This document shows, in pieces, positions 35,651-46,726 of a stretch of DNA of 64,000 nucleotides. Source of the DNA: Aphis gossypii. Lineage: Eukaryota > Arthropoda > Insecta > Hemiptera > Aphididae. The stretch lies in NCBI RefSeq assembly GCF_020184175.1, contig NC_065533.1:58194351-58258350 (forward strand), in the 5' to 3' direction. Each line of letters begins with the position of its first letter. Position 1 is the first letter of the stretch. The notes under the pieces are model-generated. The model was not told where the DNA came from and did not search any database. It saw only the letters and a program-made list of their open reading frames with translations. The position numbers and the translations under genes were made by a program.

Positions 35651-36082
35651 TTTATAATTCTGAAATTATAGGTAAATATTTATTCGTTTATTTTTTTATT
35701 TTAAATATAAAAAAGGTAATGTAAAAACTATATCTCATTTACACCACATCTAAAAAAAATAATTTGTACCACTTTTCAAGTTTATAATTCACACCAAATA
35801 AAATTTAAAAAAGGGGCATTATCTAATCTGTACTTACTAAAATTATAATTTGTAACATTGTTCACATTATTAAAATTATAATTATAATAAAATGTATATA
35901 TATAAGTAATTTTTTGTTTAGCAATAATTCATAAAATATATAAAATCAATCATACTTTAATTATAAATAAATGTAAAACAAACTCTATATATATATATAT
36001 ATATTAATAAGTAAATTTTTGTTTAGCAATAATTCATAAAATATAAAATCAATCATACTTTAATTATAAATAAGTAAAAAAC

Positions 36083-36120
<38 letters not shown>

Positions 36121-37171
36121 TAAGTAAATTCTTGTTAAGTATATTATACTATTTTTTTTTTTAAAAAAAATAAAACATAATTTATAATTATTTATATCAA
36201 CTAAACTCTGAAAGAAAAAGCTAGTAACTATTTTTTGTTTATATATATATATATATATACCACAGAATATATTCCGTGTACATACCGTACATTTACTATA
36301 ACTAAGCTAATTATAACAAAAAAATAATAATAACTAAAATTAAGTGTATAAGACGTAACAACACAAAATATTGTTTACGATGTATCTGTGTATATGTGGT
36401 TTGGAAAAAAAAAAAAATGTGAAGATATAAAATTAAACATATTATTATTATTATAATAAATGACATACTTTTAAATGTTGTACTACACACTAATCTTTTT
36501 GAACTATTCAAAATGTTTCGTACTATACTCAATTTTAGGGCTGGTACAAATTATATAGGTATTTCATTTCGTTTTTTTTTTTAACGTGGTGTAAAAAAAA
36601 AAAAAAAACTAAAATTTATTTATTTATGTAACGCAAATACATGTTATATTTTTGATACAAATGAACCTATTTGTGGTGTAAATTATGTAAAATACCATTA
36701 TTAAATGGAATCATTTTTTATAGTAGAAAATTATAATAGTAAATATTTAATTTAAAGCTAGTTAATAGTAGTAAAGTAATAGTACTTACATTTCTGTTAG
36801 CGTGGAGATGAAAAAAAAAAAAATATACTGGCTTCTAGTTGTAGTGAACGGTCTTGGTGAAGATGGTTCAGCACGATTCAACGACGAAGTCCACTTTGTC
36901 GTATGTGTAAGAAATTAAAATTAAAGTTATTTATTCACTGAATATAATAAAAGCAAGCTCGATGTATTGTTAAGTATAGAACAATGTCATCGGTCTATGC
37001 GTAAGTGAAGCTTAACTTTGTCTAATTCTTAATACTACCACAACCCATTTTATATTAAACTATTTGGGAGTAGTCCCCCAAAAATATACGTGCGTGTCAT
37101 GGTAAACAGGAAATTCGACTATACGTTTCTATTTCATATTTTACTATAACCAATTATTTAAATAATATTTT

Positions 37172-37205
<34 letters not shown>

Positions 37206-37523
37206 AACGATTATTAAAACTATGTTCGTAATCCAATTATTTAATATATTAATATTTATTATTCTAAATCTAACCAACTAATATCAGCTCAGGGCAACAG
37301 GAATGAAGTAATGTAATATGTCGGATTTCTACATAGTGTTTTTACTGAACTAGCTGTATGTCTAATTCTTAATACTACCACAACCCATTTTATATTAAAC
37401 TATTTGGGTGTAGCCCTCAAAATATACGTACGTGTCATGATAAACAGGAAATTCGACTATACGTTTCTATTTCATATTTTACTATAACCAATTATTTAAA
37501 TACATATTTTTTAATCTTTAAAA

Positions 37524-37555
<32 letters not shown>

Positions 37556-38028
37556 AACGATTATTTAAACTATGTTCGTAATCCAATTATTTAATTATAA
37601 TATTCATTATTCTAAATTAACCAACTAATATCAGCTTAGGGCAACAGGAATAGTAATGTAATATGCAGGATTTCTACATATGAACTAGCTGTATGTCTAA
37701 TTCTTAATACTACCACAACCGCTTTTATATTAAACTATTTGGGCGGCGTAGTCTCCAAAATATACGTACGTTTCTATTTCATGTTTACTATCACCAATTA
37801 TTTAATTTTAATCTTACCTTGCTAAATTTACGTACCTTGCTAAATTGTATATAACCTTTCAAATCTGACATTGAAATGTAGAAGTCAATTACATTCTTTT
37901 AGATACAAATTGCACTTGTTATTACATTCTATTTTTTCGAATTGAAAAGACGTACCTTTCAAATTTTATTCTAGTTAGTGTTTTAGCTGAACTGATTATT
38001 TTAAACTTAAGAGGAGGAGTAGAAGTGG
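35651..38028. other. AT-rich non-coding part of the Polinton
   Basis: About 2.4 kb without a convincing gene. It has (AT)n runs at about 35,985, 36,090, 36,242, 37,180 and 37,535. A roughly 105-bp direct repeat (TTTAGCAATAATTCATAAAATATA, about 35,918 and 36,021) is present, together with a larger tandem repeat listed separately. It may hold regulatory or replication sequences, which I cannot point to. Confidence 0.5.
37019..37800. repeat. Tandem repeat of about 340-bp units in the Polinton
   Basis: The tract TCTAATTCTTAATACTACCA begins at about 37,020, 37,362 and 37,697. Two full units and one partial unit follow, each with TTTTATATTAAACTATTTGG, a GGAAATTCGACTATACGTTT stretch and, in the first two, an (AT)n run. 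The third unit is cut short before the promoter of the spliced gene. Confidence 0.8.
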
Positions 38029-38066
38029 TATATATATAAGAGACTCATCGATACAGTATATTCAGT
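38029..38066 (+). promoter_or_regulatory. TATA box plus arthropod initiator for the spliced Polinton gene
   Basis: TATATATATAAG (38,028-38,040 region) is followed about 31 bp later by TTCAGTATA, which contains the arthropod initiator word TCAGT at 38,062-38,066. The A of TCAGT would be the start site. The ATG of the next gene lies about 63 bp further. Box, initiator and spacing agree with a Pol II core promoter. Confidence 0.7.
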
Positions 38067-38126
38067 ATACTTCAACAGATTTACAATCTAGACTTTTTTT
38101 AATAAAATTAATTTAATTTTGAAAAA

Positions 38127-38949
38127 ATGTCCTGCTACTCATTTAAAAGCGATGACGAGGAGTCGGTTGTATTTTCCGAAGTAAGTAAAAAAAACATTTT
38201 TTTTTTTATTTTTTTTTTTTTTTTTTTTATTATAATTATAATAAAATACATTTTTAAAAAAAAGACATTAAATATTTTATGAAAAATTTATTTTGTAAAC
38301 CGTCATCAGCTTATCGTCTATTTTAATTATAGGATAATATTGCAACAACATCTCAAAAAAAAGGTACATCGAAAAGGTTAGCTGTAAAACCGGAGAAGAA
38401 ACCAGTATCGAAAAAGACGAAAAAGGTGAGTTATATAAATTTATGACATATTACGAAAAGTAAAAAAATATAATTTAATTATTATTTTATAGAGCACTGC
38501 TATTTGTTATACAGACAAAATATTAGATTTAATAACAGATCCAACTATACCAACCGATGCAGAGAACACCTTGAATATAAAAAAGGATGATTGTTCATTA
38601 ACGGTTAAGACACCTGTAGACAATACGGCTGTAGATTACTGGACTATAGCACATTATAAATGTGCTAAAATTGATAAAGTTGCTCTGCAAGATAGGTAAT
38701 AATAATAATAATAATATATATATTTAACTAAAGTGAAATATTTATAATAAAATTTATTTAACCTAACCTAACTTTTTTAGATGGAAGCATGCTGAATGCT
38801 CACTCAAAATATCTTTAACAGGACAGCATCCGGATGATTTAACTACAGCCAAAGAAATGGTGACGCTCATTCAATCTGTTTTCGACAAAATGATGCGACA
38901 TCCCGCCAAGAAGCTAATCAGACACAAACCAAAAAAAATAAACTTATAA
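38127..38949 (+). CDS. Apparently intact four-exon Polinton accessory gene, 172 residues
   Basis: Exons 38,127-38,180, 38,333-38,425, 38,493-38,695 and 38,781-38,949. Every intron begins GT (GTAAGT, GTGAGT, GTAATA) and ends AG, phases agree, and the coding length is 519 bases with no internal stop. The product starts MSCYSFKSDDEESVVFSE. A Lys-rich tract, probably a nuclear signal, follows (RLAVKPEKKPVSKKTKK, about residues 33-49). A globular part comes next, with DYWTIAHYKCAKIDKVALQD and CSLKISLTGQHPDD, and a basic tail RHKPKKINL. I do not recognise the family. A nuclear DNA-binding or regulatory role is suggested by composition only. Spliced genes inside a Polinton are unusual; capture from a host is possible. 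Confidence 0.75.
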
Positions 38950-39210
38950 AATGTATGTAATAGGATATGGTGTTGGATTAATTTTATTTAATAAAAAAAA
39001 TTTTTTATATTTATATTTATTTTTATTATTTAGATAAAAAAAAAAATAATAATAATTCATTTATAGGTTAAAATAAAAATAAAAATAAAAACAAAAAAAA
39101 AAAAATAAAATAACAAATATTGATTAAATGGTATTAATTTCACATTTTTTTTTTTTTTTTTTTTTTTACAAGAACGATAAATTAAAATAAATTAAGAAAC
39201 TTTTTTTATA

Positions 39211-39654
39211 TTACATCACTAAATCTTGTAATATCATGTTCGACAATGAATTAAAATGAAATTGTAATAACTCGTACATAAATGAACAATCTTCACTTTG
39301 TATATTGCTGTAGCTGAAATCATAATTTTGAATATATTGATTTGTAAATTCGTTTCGTTGACAAGATGATGGTAACCCATTTACGTCAGACTTAATTAAC
39401 GTATAAGCTGTATCAAACGTTTTTTGGTATGATTCCAATTTTTTCTGTTTTTCAACAATATACAAGTCAATACAATGTTGTAATTGTTTCAAACGATGAA
39501 GATCAATATGAGATAATGTTATATAATTATCATTAGAATATAAAACTATAGTTGATTGGTTTACATTAACAGAGTAGAAAAAATTATCAGCTATCTTAAC
39601 ACGTTTACAACGAGTATGCAAATTTTCGATAATTGTATTAAAATGTTTTCGCAC
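39211..39654 (-). CDS. Unknown Polinton protein, 147-codon open frame without ATG
   Basis: The frame is open from 39,654 (GTG) to 39,211. Text includes RKHFNTIIENLHTRCKRV, IVLYSNDNYITLSHIDLHRL and YDFSYSNIQSEDCSFMYEL. An ATG sits two bases upstream (39,656) but in another phase, so the start may be lost by an indel or the first exon may be elsewhere. It reads leftward between the spliced gene and the BIR gene. No family recognised; composition is that of a soluble alpha/beta protein. Confidence 0.45.
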   Translation of the reverse strand: MRKHFNTIIENLHTRCKRVKIADNFFYSVNVNQSTIVLYSNDNYITLSHIDLHRLKQLQHCIDLYIVEKQKKLESYQKTFDTAYTLIKSDVNGLPSSCQRNEFTNQYIQNYDFSYSNIQSEDCSFMYELLQFHFNSLSNMILQDLVM

Positions 39655-40205
39655 ATTAACTTACACCACTGATCAAGATCTAACGTTACAACTTTTTAGT
39701 TAATTTACATTCTAATAATATAATAATTGAAATTTGCTTATTAACTAGAAGTCCAACGGTTACACTTTTCTTACTAAAAGGACGAATATCGAACACAGAT
39801 TTTGATACAACGATTGATGGATTCATATTGATAAAATAAAAAAAAACAGTAAACAGTATTTTTTTCTAGAAATATGAATATGATCACTAGACAGCTTAGC
39901 TCAAACTAACAAGTTTTGTTTATCCATACATGTTATATACTAAACAAATGTAAGGTTACAAAAGAAAAAAAGAAAAAAAATGTGAACGTATAGTGTCTAG
40001 TTGGATAAACAGTAAAGAGTTATTATACTTACCTACCTAATTCGATAGAACCTGAAAATTTTTTAAAAATCATTAACATATTAAATTTAAATTAGACGCG
40101 TTATCCCACTAGGCTATACGTTCACGAGGTATTAAATAAGTTATTAACACATTTAAGTTTATTAAATTCAGATTTTTTTTATTGAAATATAGAAAGTTAA
40201 ATGAA

Positions 40206-40607
40206 CTAAACAACAGTATCATATGACCTTGATCCACAATCACAATCACAAATATCGATAATCTTACCATTTTTTTTACTACATTTTCAACAAACTGATT
40301 TCCTTGATGATAATACAAAAACACATTTCGGATTCCATCTTGAATGTTCAATCCATGGATTATCTTCTTTTTCCCAACGATGCAATATAATACCGCAGCA
40401 AAAACATTCAACAATATCTTTTTTCCCTGAATATATAAAACCGCTTTCAGCTAATGAGTATTTATCTTGAGATGAAGTCAACGGAAATAAATTGAATGTT
40501 TTCAATCTTGATATAAATGTAGTGAATTCTGGATATGTAGGATATGCATTGTTTCGTACTAACGAAACAAGTGAACAAAAACTGTTGTTAATTTGTTGAA
40601 AATTCAT
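40206..40607 (-). pseudogene. BIR-domain (inhibitor-of-apoptosis type) gene in the Polinton
   Basis: From the ATG at 40,607, the frame gives a Baculoviral IAP Repeat: FISRLKTFNLFP near residue 30, then LAESGFIYSGKKDIVECFCC, then HRWEKEDNPWIEHSRWNPKC. The zinc ligands are in the canonical C-x2-C...H...C order. A TGA stop interrupts at about 40,287. Beyond it the same phase continues with a Cys-rich piece (KCSKKNGK..CDCDCG) to 40,206, so a zinc-binding C-terminus seems to have been cut off by a point mutation, unless the protein truly ends there. BIR proteins restrain caspases or regulate cell division. In a virus-like element the role would be blocking host cell death, an inference. Confidence 0.82.
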
Positions 40608-40791
40608 TTTTTATAAAAAAAAAAATAAAAAAACTTAAATGAATTAAACTTGATTAAAACTAACAGAACCTGATTGAACGATGGTTGAATATTAACTGAA
40701 CTGTCTGAACTGAAATGAATTCAATAAAACGACTTTTATCTATAATTTATTAAAAAAAATGAAATTATTGTGTAACCTGAATGTTTAACTT

Positions 40792-41233
40792 AAGGGAAAT
40801 AAATAGTGTTGAAGTGTGTATACACTGTTTAAACTTTATGTGTAACAGGGGAAAAAATAATTGGTTAAAAAACTATCTTAAATTTTAAAAATCTCCGCAG
40901 TCAAAAGTGCGCAGAACATACATTATGGTTTTTGAGAATCAGTGTTTTTTACTAGTACAGCGGAGAAAAAAAAGTTTGAGGGGAAAATCCCCCTAAAATT
41001 TTACAATCTCCGCAGTCAAAAGTGCGCAGAACATACATTATGGTTTTTGAAAATCAGTGTTTTTTTACTGGTACAGCGGAGAAAAAAGTTTAGAGGGGAA
41101 AATCCACCTAAAAATTTTAAAATCACCGCAGTCTGGTAGAGCGGAGAAAAAAAAGTTTGAGGGGAAAAATCCCCCTTAAAAATTTGCAATCTCCGCAGTC
41201 AAAAGTGCGCAGAACATACAAATGTATACTACT
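40792..41233. repeat. Polinton right terminal inverted repeat
   Basis: This is the inverse of the left terminal repeat. It carries one more partial subrepeat (CTCCGCAGTCAAAAGTGCGC appears three times, at about 40,891, 41,009 and 41,190), making it about 60 bp longer than the left arm. Confidence 0.9.
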
Positions 41234-41239
41234 GTTTCT

Positions 41240-41729
41240 GGACCTTTGACACCTTGTAATTCCTTACCTGTCTGTGCCTTCTGCTTCCGTTGCTGTTGTT
41301 CCTGCCGCTGCTTCTTTTGTTTCTGTGGTCCTTGTTCCTGTGCTTTTTCGGGAACAGCTCGCGGGGAGGTGGTGTTGGTGGCAGCAACCTTCGTTTCTCG
41401 GCCGACGAGTGCTCCGGGGGCCCCCGTGTTGGTGGACGCGTCCTTGCACTCAAGGACTTCCTTAGAGACAACTGCTGTGGGTGCCTGGTCGACCTTCGGA
41501 ACACGTTGAGTAAGAGCGTCGAACGTCGTTGATCACGCTCTCGCGACTGCCCTTGAGGCCTGCGATGACGCTCAACAGGTCTACAATGGCGGACTTGAGT
41601 TCCGGGCTCCTCGTCTTAACCGACCATGAATCCAATGACTTCGCCTTCTGGAGTAGTAGCTTAAAGCCACCATCCTGGGTGGCGATGCACTTACGGAGAT
41701 GGGTTACAATTCCCTGGAGTGAGTCTCCG
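41240..41729 (-). pseudogene. LINE ORF1, upstream part
   Basis: GC-rich DNA continues the LINE beyond the Polinton. The minus-strand reading is Lys/Arg/Ser/Gln-rich, with KKHRNKDHRNKRSSGRNN, typical of a disordered gag-type N-terminus. Codon use and base composition match 23,690-24,527. The 5' end lies at about 41,729 before the target duplication. The exact start codon is not clear. Confidence 0.6.
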
Positions 41730-41743
41730 CTGTAAAATTAACT

Positions 41744-41763
41744 TAACCTAACCTAACCTAACC
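41744..41763. repeat. Telomere-type (CCTAA)n run at the LINE 5' junction
   Basis: Directly after the LINE target duplication comes TTAA followed by three CCTAA units and a CC. This equals the insect telomere unit TTAGG on the other strand. The run interrupts the reading frame of the Myb/SANT-like exon, which resumes with TELSFSVS just after it, so it is extra sequence rather than part of the gene. Confidence 0.75.
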
Positions 41764-42569
41764 AATAGCTACTGAGTTAAGTTTCAGTGTATCACCATCT
41801 AAAAAAAAACGGGTAAATTATTTCTGCTCTGGTAAGTTGGTTTCAGATATGAGTTGAACTTGTTTCAGGTAATATGTTACAAAAATTTGGTTATTTGAAT
41901 CTATTTTGTGAATATATTTTTAATAGTTTATTATAGGTTAAGCAAATAGGTATGAAGAAAAAAAATAAGTAGGTACATTCTCTCCTCCTCAAGAAAAAAA
42001 ATGGATCATGGATGTATTATTATTATTTATTATTTATTATTATTAGGGTTAGGATGTTTATGACTTTTGCATATTTTTTCTTTTAATCCTATATATTGCA
42101 GACCCAGTAATAAATTCGTTTTATATGACATAGAATCAGATACATTGAATTTTATTTTGCATACTTTTGCATATTTAGAAATTTTTATGAATAAATGCAT
42201 ATTTTGACAAAAAACTGTAAATAAATGCATTTTTCGCCAAAAAAATAACTTAAATATAATATAAATGATAAATTTCGATGCAAACCCATAGGTAGACTTT
42301 GGTTGTTGGTTTCATAACTAACGTTAACGAGAAAATATGAAATTTGTAGTTTATACCTATTATAAACTTATCTTTATTACCTACTTATCCTATAACTCTA
42401 AGTTTGTTAATCATATTAACGATCGATATTCGATAATCGCGATAGAGTGGTGATGCCGATAGGATATTACACATGTTTAGTTTAGTATATAGTGTGACAC
42501 GGGTTTAGGTAGACTGTGGTGTTACCGAATTATTTTAGTAAACTGACACGTGTTTTATTCTTTCTAAAA

Positions 42570-43202
42570 ATGCCAAAAGTTAAATGTTCCACTACTGCTC
42601 GACTACACAAATTTGTTTCGGAGTTTGGCGAGGATGTCTTTTCAACGGATGGGTTTGTGATATTGTGCAAAATATGTGAAGTTAAAATTGCATCAGAAAA
42701 AAAATTTACATTAAAACAACACATTGCAAGCGGAAAACATGTAAGGGCGTTACAACGCAAGGGGACTCAAGATAAAGTTACAACACAGATATTTATCTCA
42801 AACACAAAAAAATCATCTTTCAATGAAGAACTTTGTCAAGTATTTTTATCAGCAAATATACCATTAAATAAATTAAATAACGTACAATTTCGAAGTTTTC
42901 TTGAAAAATATATTAAACACGACATACCAAACGAGTCCACGTTGCGCAAAAATTATTTAAATCAATGTTACATTAATACAATGAATCAAATCAGACAATA
43001 TGTTGGGAATAATAAAATATGGGTTTCAATTGATGAAAGTACGGATATAGATGGACGATATGTTGGCAATGTAATTATTGGAACATTGGAAGTTAATAAG
43101 CCCGGTATAACTTTTTTACTGAATTCCGAAATTTTAGAAAAGACAAACCATTCGACAATAGTTCAATTATTTGAAAATTATTTATTATTGTTATGGGGTT
43201 AG
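42570..43202 (+). pseudogene. hAT-derived protein with CGGBP1-like BED finger, truncated
   Basis: From the ATG at 42,570 (MPKVKCSTTARLHKFVSEFG). A zinc finger follows, with FVILCKICEVKIASEKKFTL and KQHIASGKH, the C-x2-C...H-x5-H pattern seen in CGGBP1-like proteins and the hAT transposases they come from. The second half (NESTLRKNYLNQCY and KIWVSIDESTDIDGRYVGN) is the start of the RNase-H core, with DESTD as the first acidic motif. The frame stops at 43,202, where the rest of the transposase is missing. A TAGGGTTAGGATG word at about 42,043 may be near an element end. It lies in the last intron of the copy B Myb/SANT-like gene. Confidence 0.75.
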
Positions 43203-44391
43203 TCAAAGTTAATTATGATTTAAATTTAATGTCAAGAAATCCTATAATATTATAATATTATCTTTTGAGTGTCCCATTCAATAGAAAATTTGAGAATCCT
43301 AACTGTTACTTATTAAAAATTGAATTAATATGAACCTGATATAAGTTATTACTTATTAATATATAGAATTTAAAAATAATAGTATACTGTTTCTTTCAAA
43401 TATTACTGCAATCAAAATTCATAATAATTTATAACTCAATGCATACTAAAGATTTTTGCACTAACTTTATACTCATATAGTAGCTAAGCAATCAATATTA
43501 TGCTGACTCCACAGATATATAAAAATACTAGATAGACGACTCCCTATTCCTACAATGTAAAAATTATGAAGCCTACAAAATGGCGGAAATTCTCTTATCT
43601 AAGAGGTGAATGTTTACAAAATATATGTTATGATAAAGTGATAAACCGTAATAATGTTATGGCGGGAAACAAAACTATTAAAAATGTATTAATAATATGT
43701 AATTATAATAAATATAATTATTATCTTAAATTCTATTATTATTTTAGTTAATAAATAATAACATTAATAATATTATTTATTATAATAAACGAGAAATACA
43801 ATGCAGATAAACATGTTTAATAAAAAAGTTTAAAGCTTATCCAATACACTAAATATAAAAATAAACGTTTATGTTCCTAAGTCATACTACAACATAATAA
43901 TGTAAACAAAGAGATAGAACAAATAATTTAATTTAATATAAAAGAAAATAAACTAGGTGAAGGCTGGAATTTACTTGTATTAACTCTAAACATAGGGTGT
44001 AATTAAATCTGCAGCTCATACGTTTGACTAAAAGTTAAAATCTTAAACTCATGATTCATTAAATTAGTAAAATTCAATTTGCTTTTATTAAGAATGATTT
44101 TGATTAATTAATTTTTAGTTGTTACCCATGCCAAAATACAAATATTATAACCTATATGAATAAATCAATTATGCAAGACCAAAATAAATAATTATAATTA
44201 TAATACCTAACATATTAAGGATAATGTATGATATATGATACATAGATTGCTATATTATACACATTTTTATTATCATACCAATCTTTTAAAATATGATGCA
44301 CAATGATTAGCTCTCTTAAACAAGTAGGCATCTAATTAATAAATTTTAGTTTTTTATAGTAATGTGCCATAAGTAGTATTCTTTTTACAAA
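43203..44391. other. AT-rich DNA with one inverted-repeat arm
   Basis: Contains the outer left arm at about 43,515-43,612, shared inverted with 60,352-60,445. The short frame at 43,566-43,751 belongs to that repeat. Otherwise no gene is visible. Confidence 0.45.
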
Positions 44392-44705
44392 ATGGTTTAT
44401 TTTTGCTGTGTTTGGCAGTGCAACAGAAAAAGAGTTGCAAATAATGGTATCCATTTTTTTTCGTAAGTATCATTTTGAAAATTGTTTAAATAAAATGTAT
44501 AGGTACATTATCTTTTGATTTTTAGTTTTCCTTTCTAAATAAAGAAATAACAAAAAAGTGGATAGATGCAATATAAATAAAAGGATTTGTTCCTACAAAA
44601 TATAGCAGAGAATGCAGTAAACATTTCACTCACTCAGATTTTAAAAATATTAATGGCAAAGTTTACACTTAAAAACTGATGCAGTTCCATCAGTTTTTTC
44701 TTCTA
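44392..44705 (+). pseudogene. THAP zinc-finger fragment (P-element type)
   Basis: From the ATG at 44,392: MVYFCCVWQCNRKRVANNG, then a GTAAGT donor at about 44,463. A second exon, after an AG near 44,524, has KKWIDAI-like text, SRECSKHFTHSDF and TDAVPSVFSS. This is the THAP pattern: C-x-C-type start, Trp, C-x2-H, and the closing AVP-x-F box. Stop codons and frameshifts are present in exon 2. THAP domains are the DNA-binding part of P-element-type transposases and of many domesticated proteins. No catalytic part follows. Confidence 0.75.
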
Positions 44706-46726
44706 AAAATTGTTTGAATTGCAAAAAATGTTTAATGTATACATAAACATTAAATATATTTACTTCATTATATCTTACTTTGAACAATATATAAACACAT
44801 AAGAAAATAGTATTTCAAAAAGTAGGTAGGTACTTATAAATTTATATAACTGTTTAATGAGTCTAAAGTTAATAATATGAGTTATAAAAATTAAAAATCA
44901 TGATCTTAGAATGTCTATTGTCTAATATTCATATGATAAATATTAAATTGATAACAATGATATTCTGTATCAATGTTGTGAATATGTAAACATTTACCTT
45001 GTGGTGATACGGTGTTATCACCACTACACCGCGGACGCAGTGTCGCGGTGTTTATCGTCGCCGCGCTAGCGCACAATTATTGTACCATTATATTATTGTA
45101 TTATTTTATTATTGTATTATTGTATTATTATTTATTATTGTGTTATATCTATATATGCCTATTGTAACGATGTCGCGATCTCGCGCTACCCCCCGCCAGC
45201 CCGCGCGAGCGACCGATCCGCTTTTCTCGGCTCGTTACGGCCGTTACGCGGATTTCGCGGTTCCCGTTTTGGCACTCTTTTGTCGACATCCGAACCGGAA
45301 AGTCACTGGTTCTCGGTACAGCAAACTTTCGTTCCGTCACGCGACTTTGTGATTTATTTACGACGACACGAACCCACGCCGCGCGTACATTTTTGACGAG
45401 TGTGAAGTTAGCAATTGACCCAGCCATTGATAAGGAATTACACGTATATTAGCCATAGCCGACTTGTACGACGAGTTGCCTATAGTATGCCCCTCATACA
45501 GGTTATAGCCACTCATGAACATTCCCTAGATAGCGCCATTATAATATTATAAAATTTATTATAATTACTTTTCATGACAAACCTCCACTCAGGAAACACT
45601 GTAATGTATATATACGTCTAATATACGTCTAAAGGGGGGCTTACACGATGCAAGTTGAAATTTAGTGGCTTGCTTGAGTGTCCAACAATTAAACATACTT
45701 TGCAATAAACTTAGAATATAAATAATTTATTAATCAATCACAAAATTAGGAACCTAGTAGGTATGTACCCTATAACCTAAACTTCTATACATAATAATAA
45801 TTTGTTATCATAATTATATTCATGAAGAATAAATAATCTAAATTGTTTTCATTAAATGTATGCTGTTGCTATATATAATTTGACACAAACTAATAATAAA
45901 AGACGTATAAAAAATAAATTTACTTGTATACATATATTCAAACAAGTACATAAATTGATCCAACCACTAATATCTCTGATACATCTACGTTTATCTATAA
46001 ATATTTATCAAATATAGGTCAAATCAAAGATGCAAAAATTTACATATGAATATAGACATTCTATATATTCTTTTATAATTAGTTTATAAGATATCATATA
46101 CGTTATAGATATATAGATTTATCAAAGACATCAGTACGTATACTATGTATGTTTGCTGGGCAGTTATTTTTTATTTTATTGTAGAAATATGTAATATAAT
46201 AATAAGTTTATCTAGTGATATTATAAATAGCAGAAAGTTTCATATCATTATACAACAAATACATAGACTTTTTTTCCAATTCGGCATTATATTTGATATG
46301 TTAATTAATATATTGTTAAATTGAATAAACTAATTAAGTCCAAAAACCATGTACAGTTTTACATAATGTGCAGTTGCAACTTTACAAGTAGGTACAATTT
46401 TTTTCTCGACACTTAATATCATGTATTTAAATGTATCTTCCATATGTACTTAACCTGTGGTTATTGCATTATTAGTTTTAACTATGAAATATAAAATACT
46501 TAATATTTATTTTTCTTAGTTGTTCGAGTTTAAACAAAAATGTAATTATATAAAACTAATTGGTGCATGCTGAACATTGATGACCTATTAAAACAGCTCA
46601 TTGGACATTTTTCATTTGTTCTACTAACTTTGAAGAATTACTAAAATAGGTAATACCCATTTTTGCGCAGAGTCCACTGTAAAAACAAAATAATTCAAGT
46701 AATATTCAAGCATGTGATGAATATGC

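Larger units (their letters stand above)
24534..41233. mobile_element. Polinton/Maverick element, complete to both ends
   Basis: The ends start AGTAGTATACATTTGTATGT and are inverted copies. The 6-bp word GTTTCT lies just outside both (24,528-24,533 and 41,234-41,239), the duplication length expected of Polintons. The 16.7-kb body holds the diagnostic gene set: DNA polymerase B, retroviral-type integrase with chromodomain, adenain-like protease, packaging ATPase and capsid-type proteins. It sits inside ORF1 of the R1-like LINE, which reads on at both sides. Most core genes carry frameshifts, so this copy is not autonomous. Polintons are virus-like elements of animals and plausible relatives of adintoviruses. 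Confidence 0.96.
20549..41729 (-). mobile_element. R1-like LINE, interrupted by the Polinton
   Basis: The element is leftward. Its 3' A-tail appears as the T run at 20,549-20,565 and its 5' end is at about 41,729. The word CTGTAAAATTAAC occurs outside both ends (20,536-20,548 and 41,730-41,742), a 13-bp target duplication. Base composition is strikingly GC-rich against the AT-rich surroundings. Excluding the Polinton it is about 4.5 kb. Two frames are present: an ORF1 with CCHC knuckles and an ORF2 with endonuclease and reverse transcriptase, the R1-clade plan. A large part of the endonuclease is deleted. Confidence 0.9.

Noticed and set aside
35985..37560. (AT)n runs as possible replication origin of the Polinton
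   Set aside because: Protein-primed elements start at their ends, and simple AT runs are common in this genome.
45080..45427. CpG-rich stretch with overlapping frames on both strands, possible promoter or gene
   Set aside because: No frame shows a known motif and the segment belongs to the inverted arm region; a CpG island claim needs more than composition.
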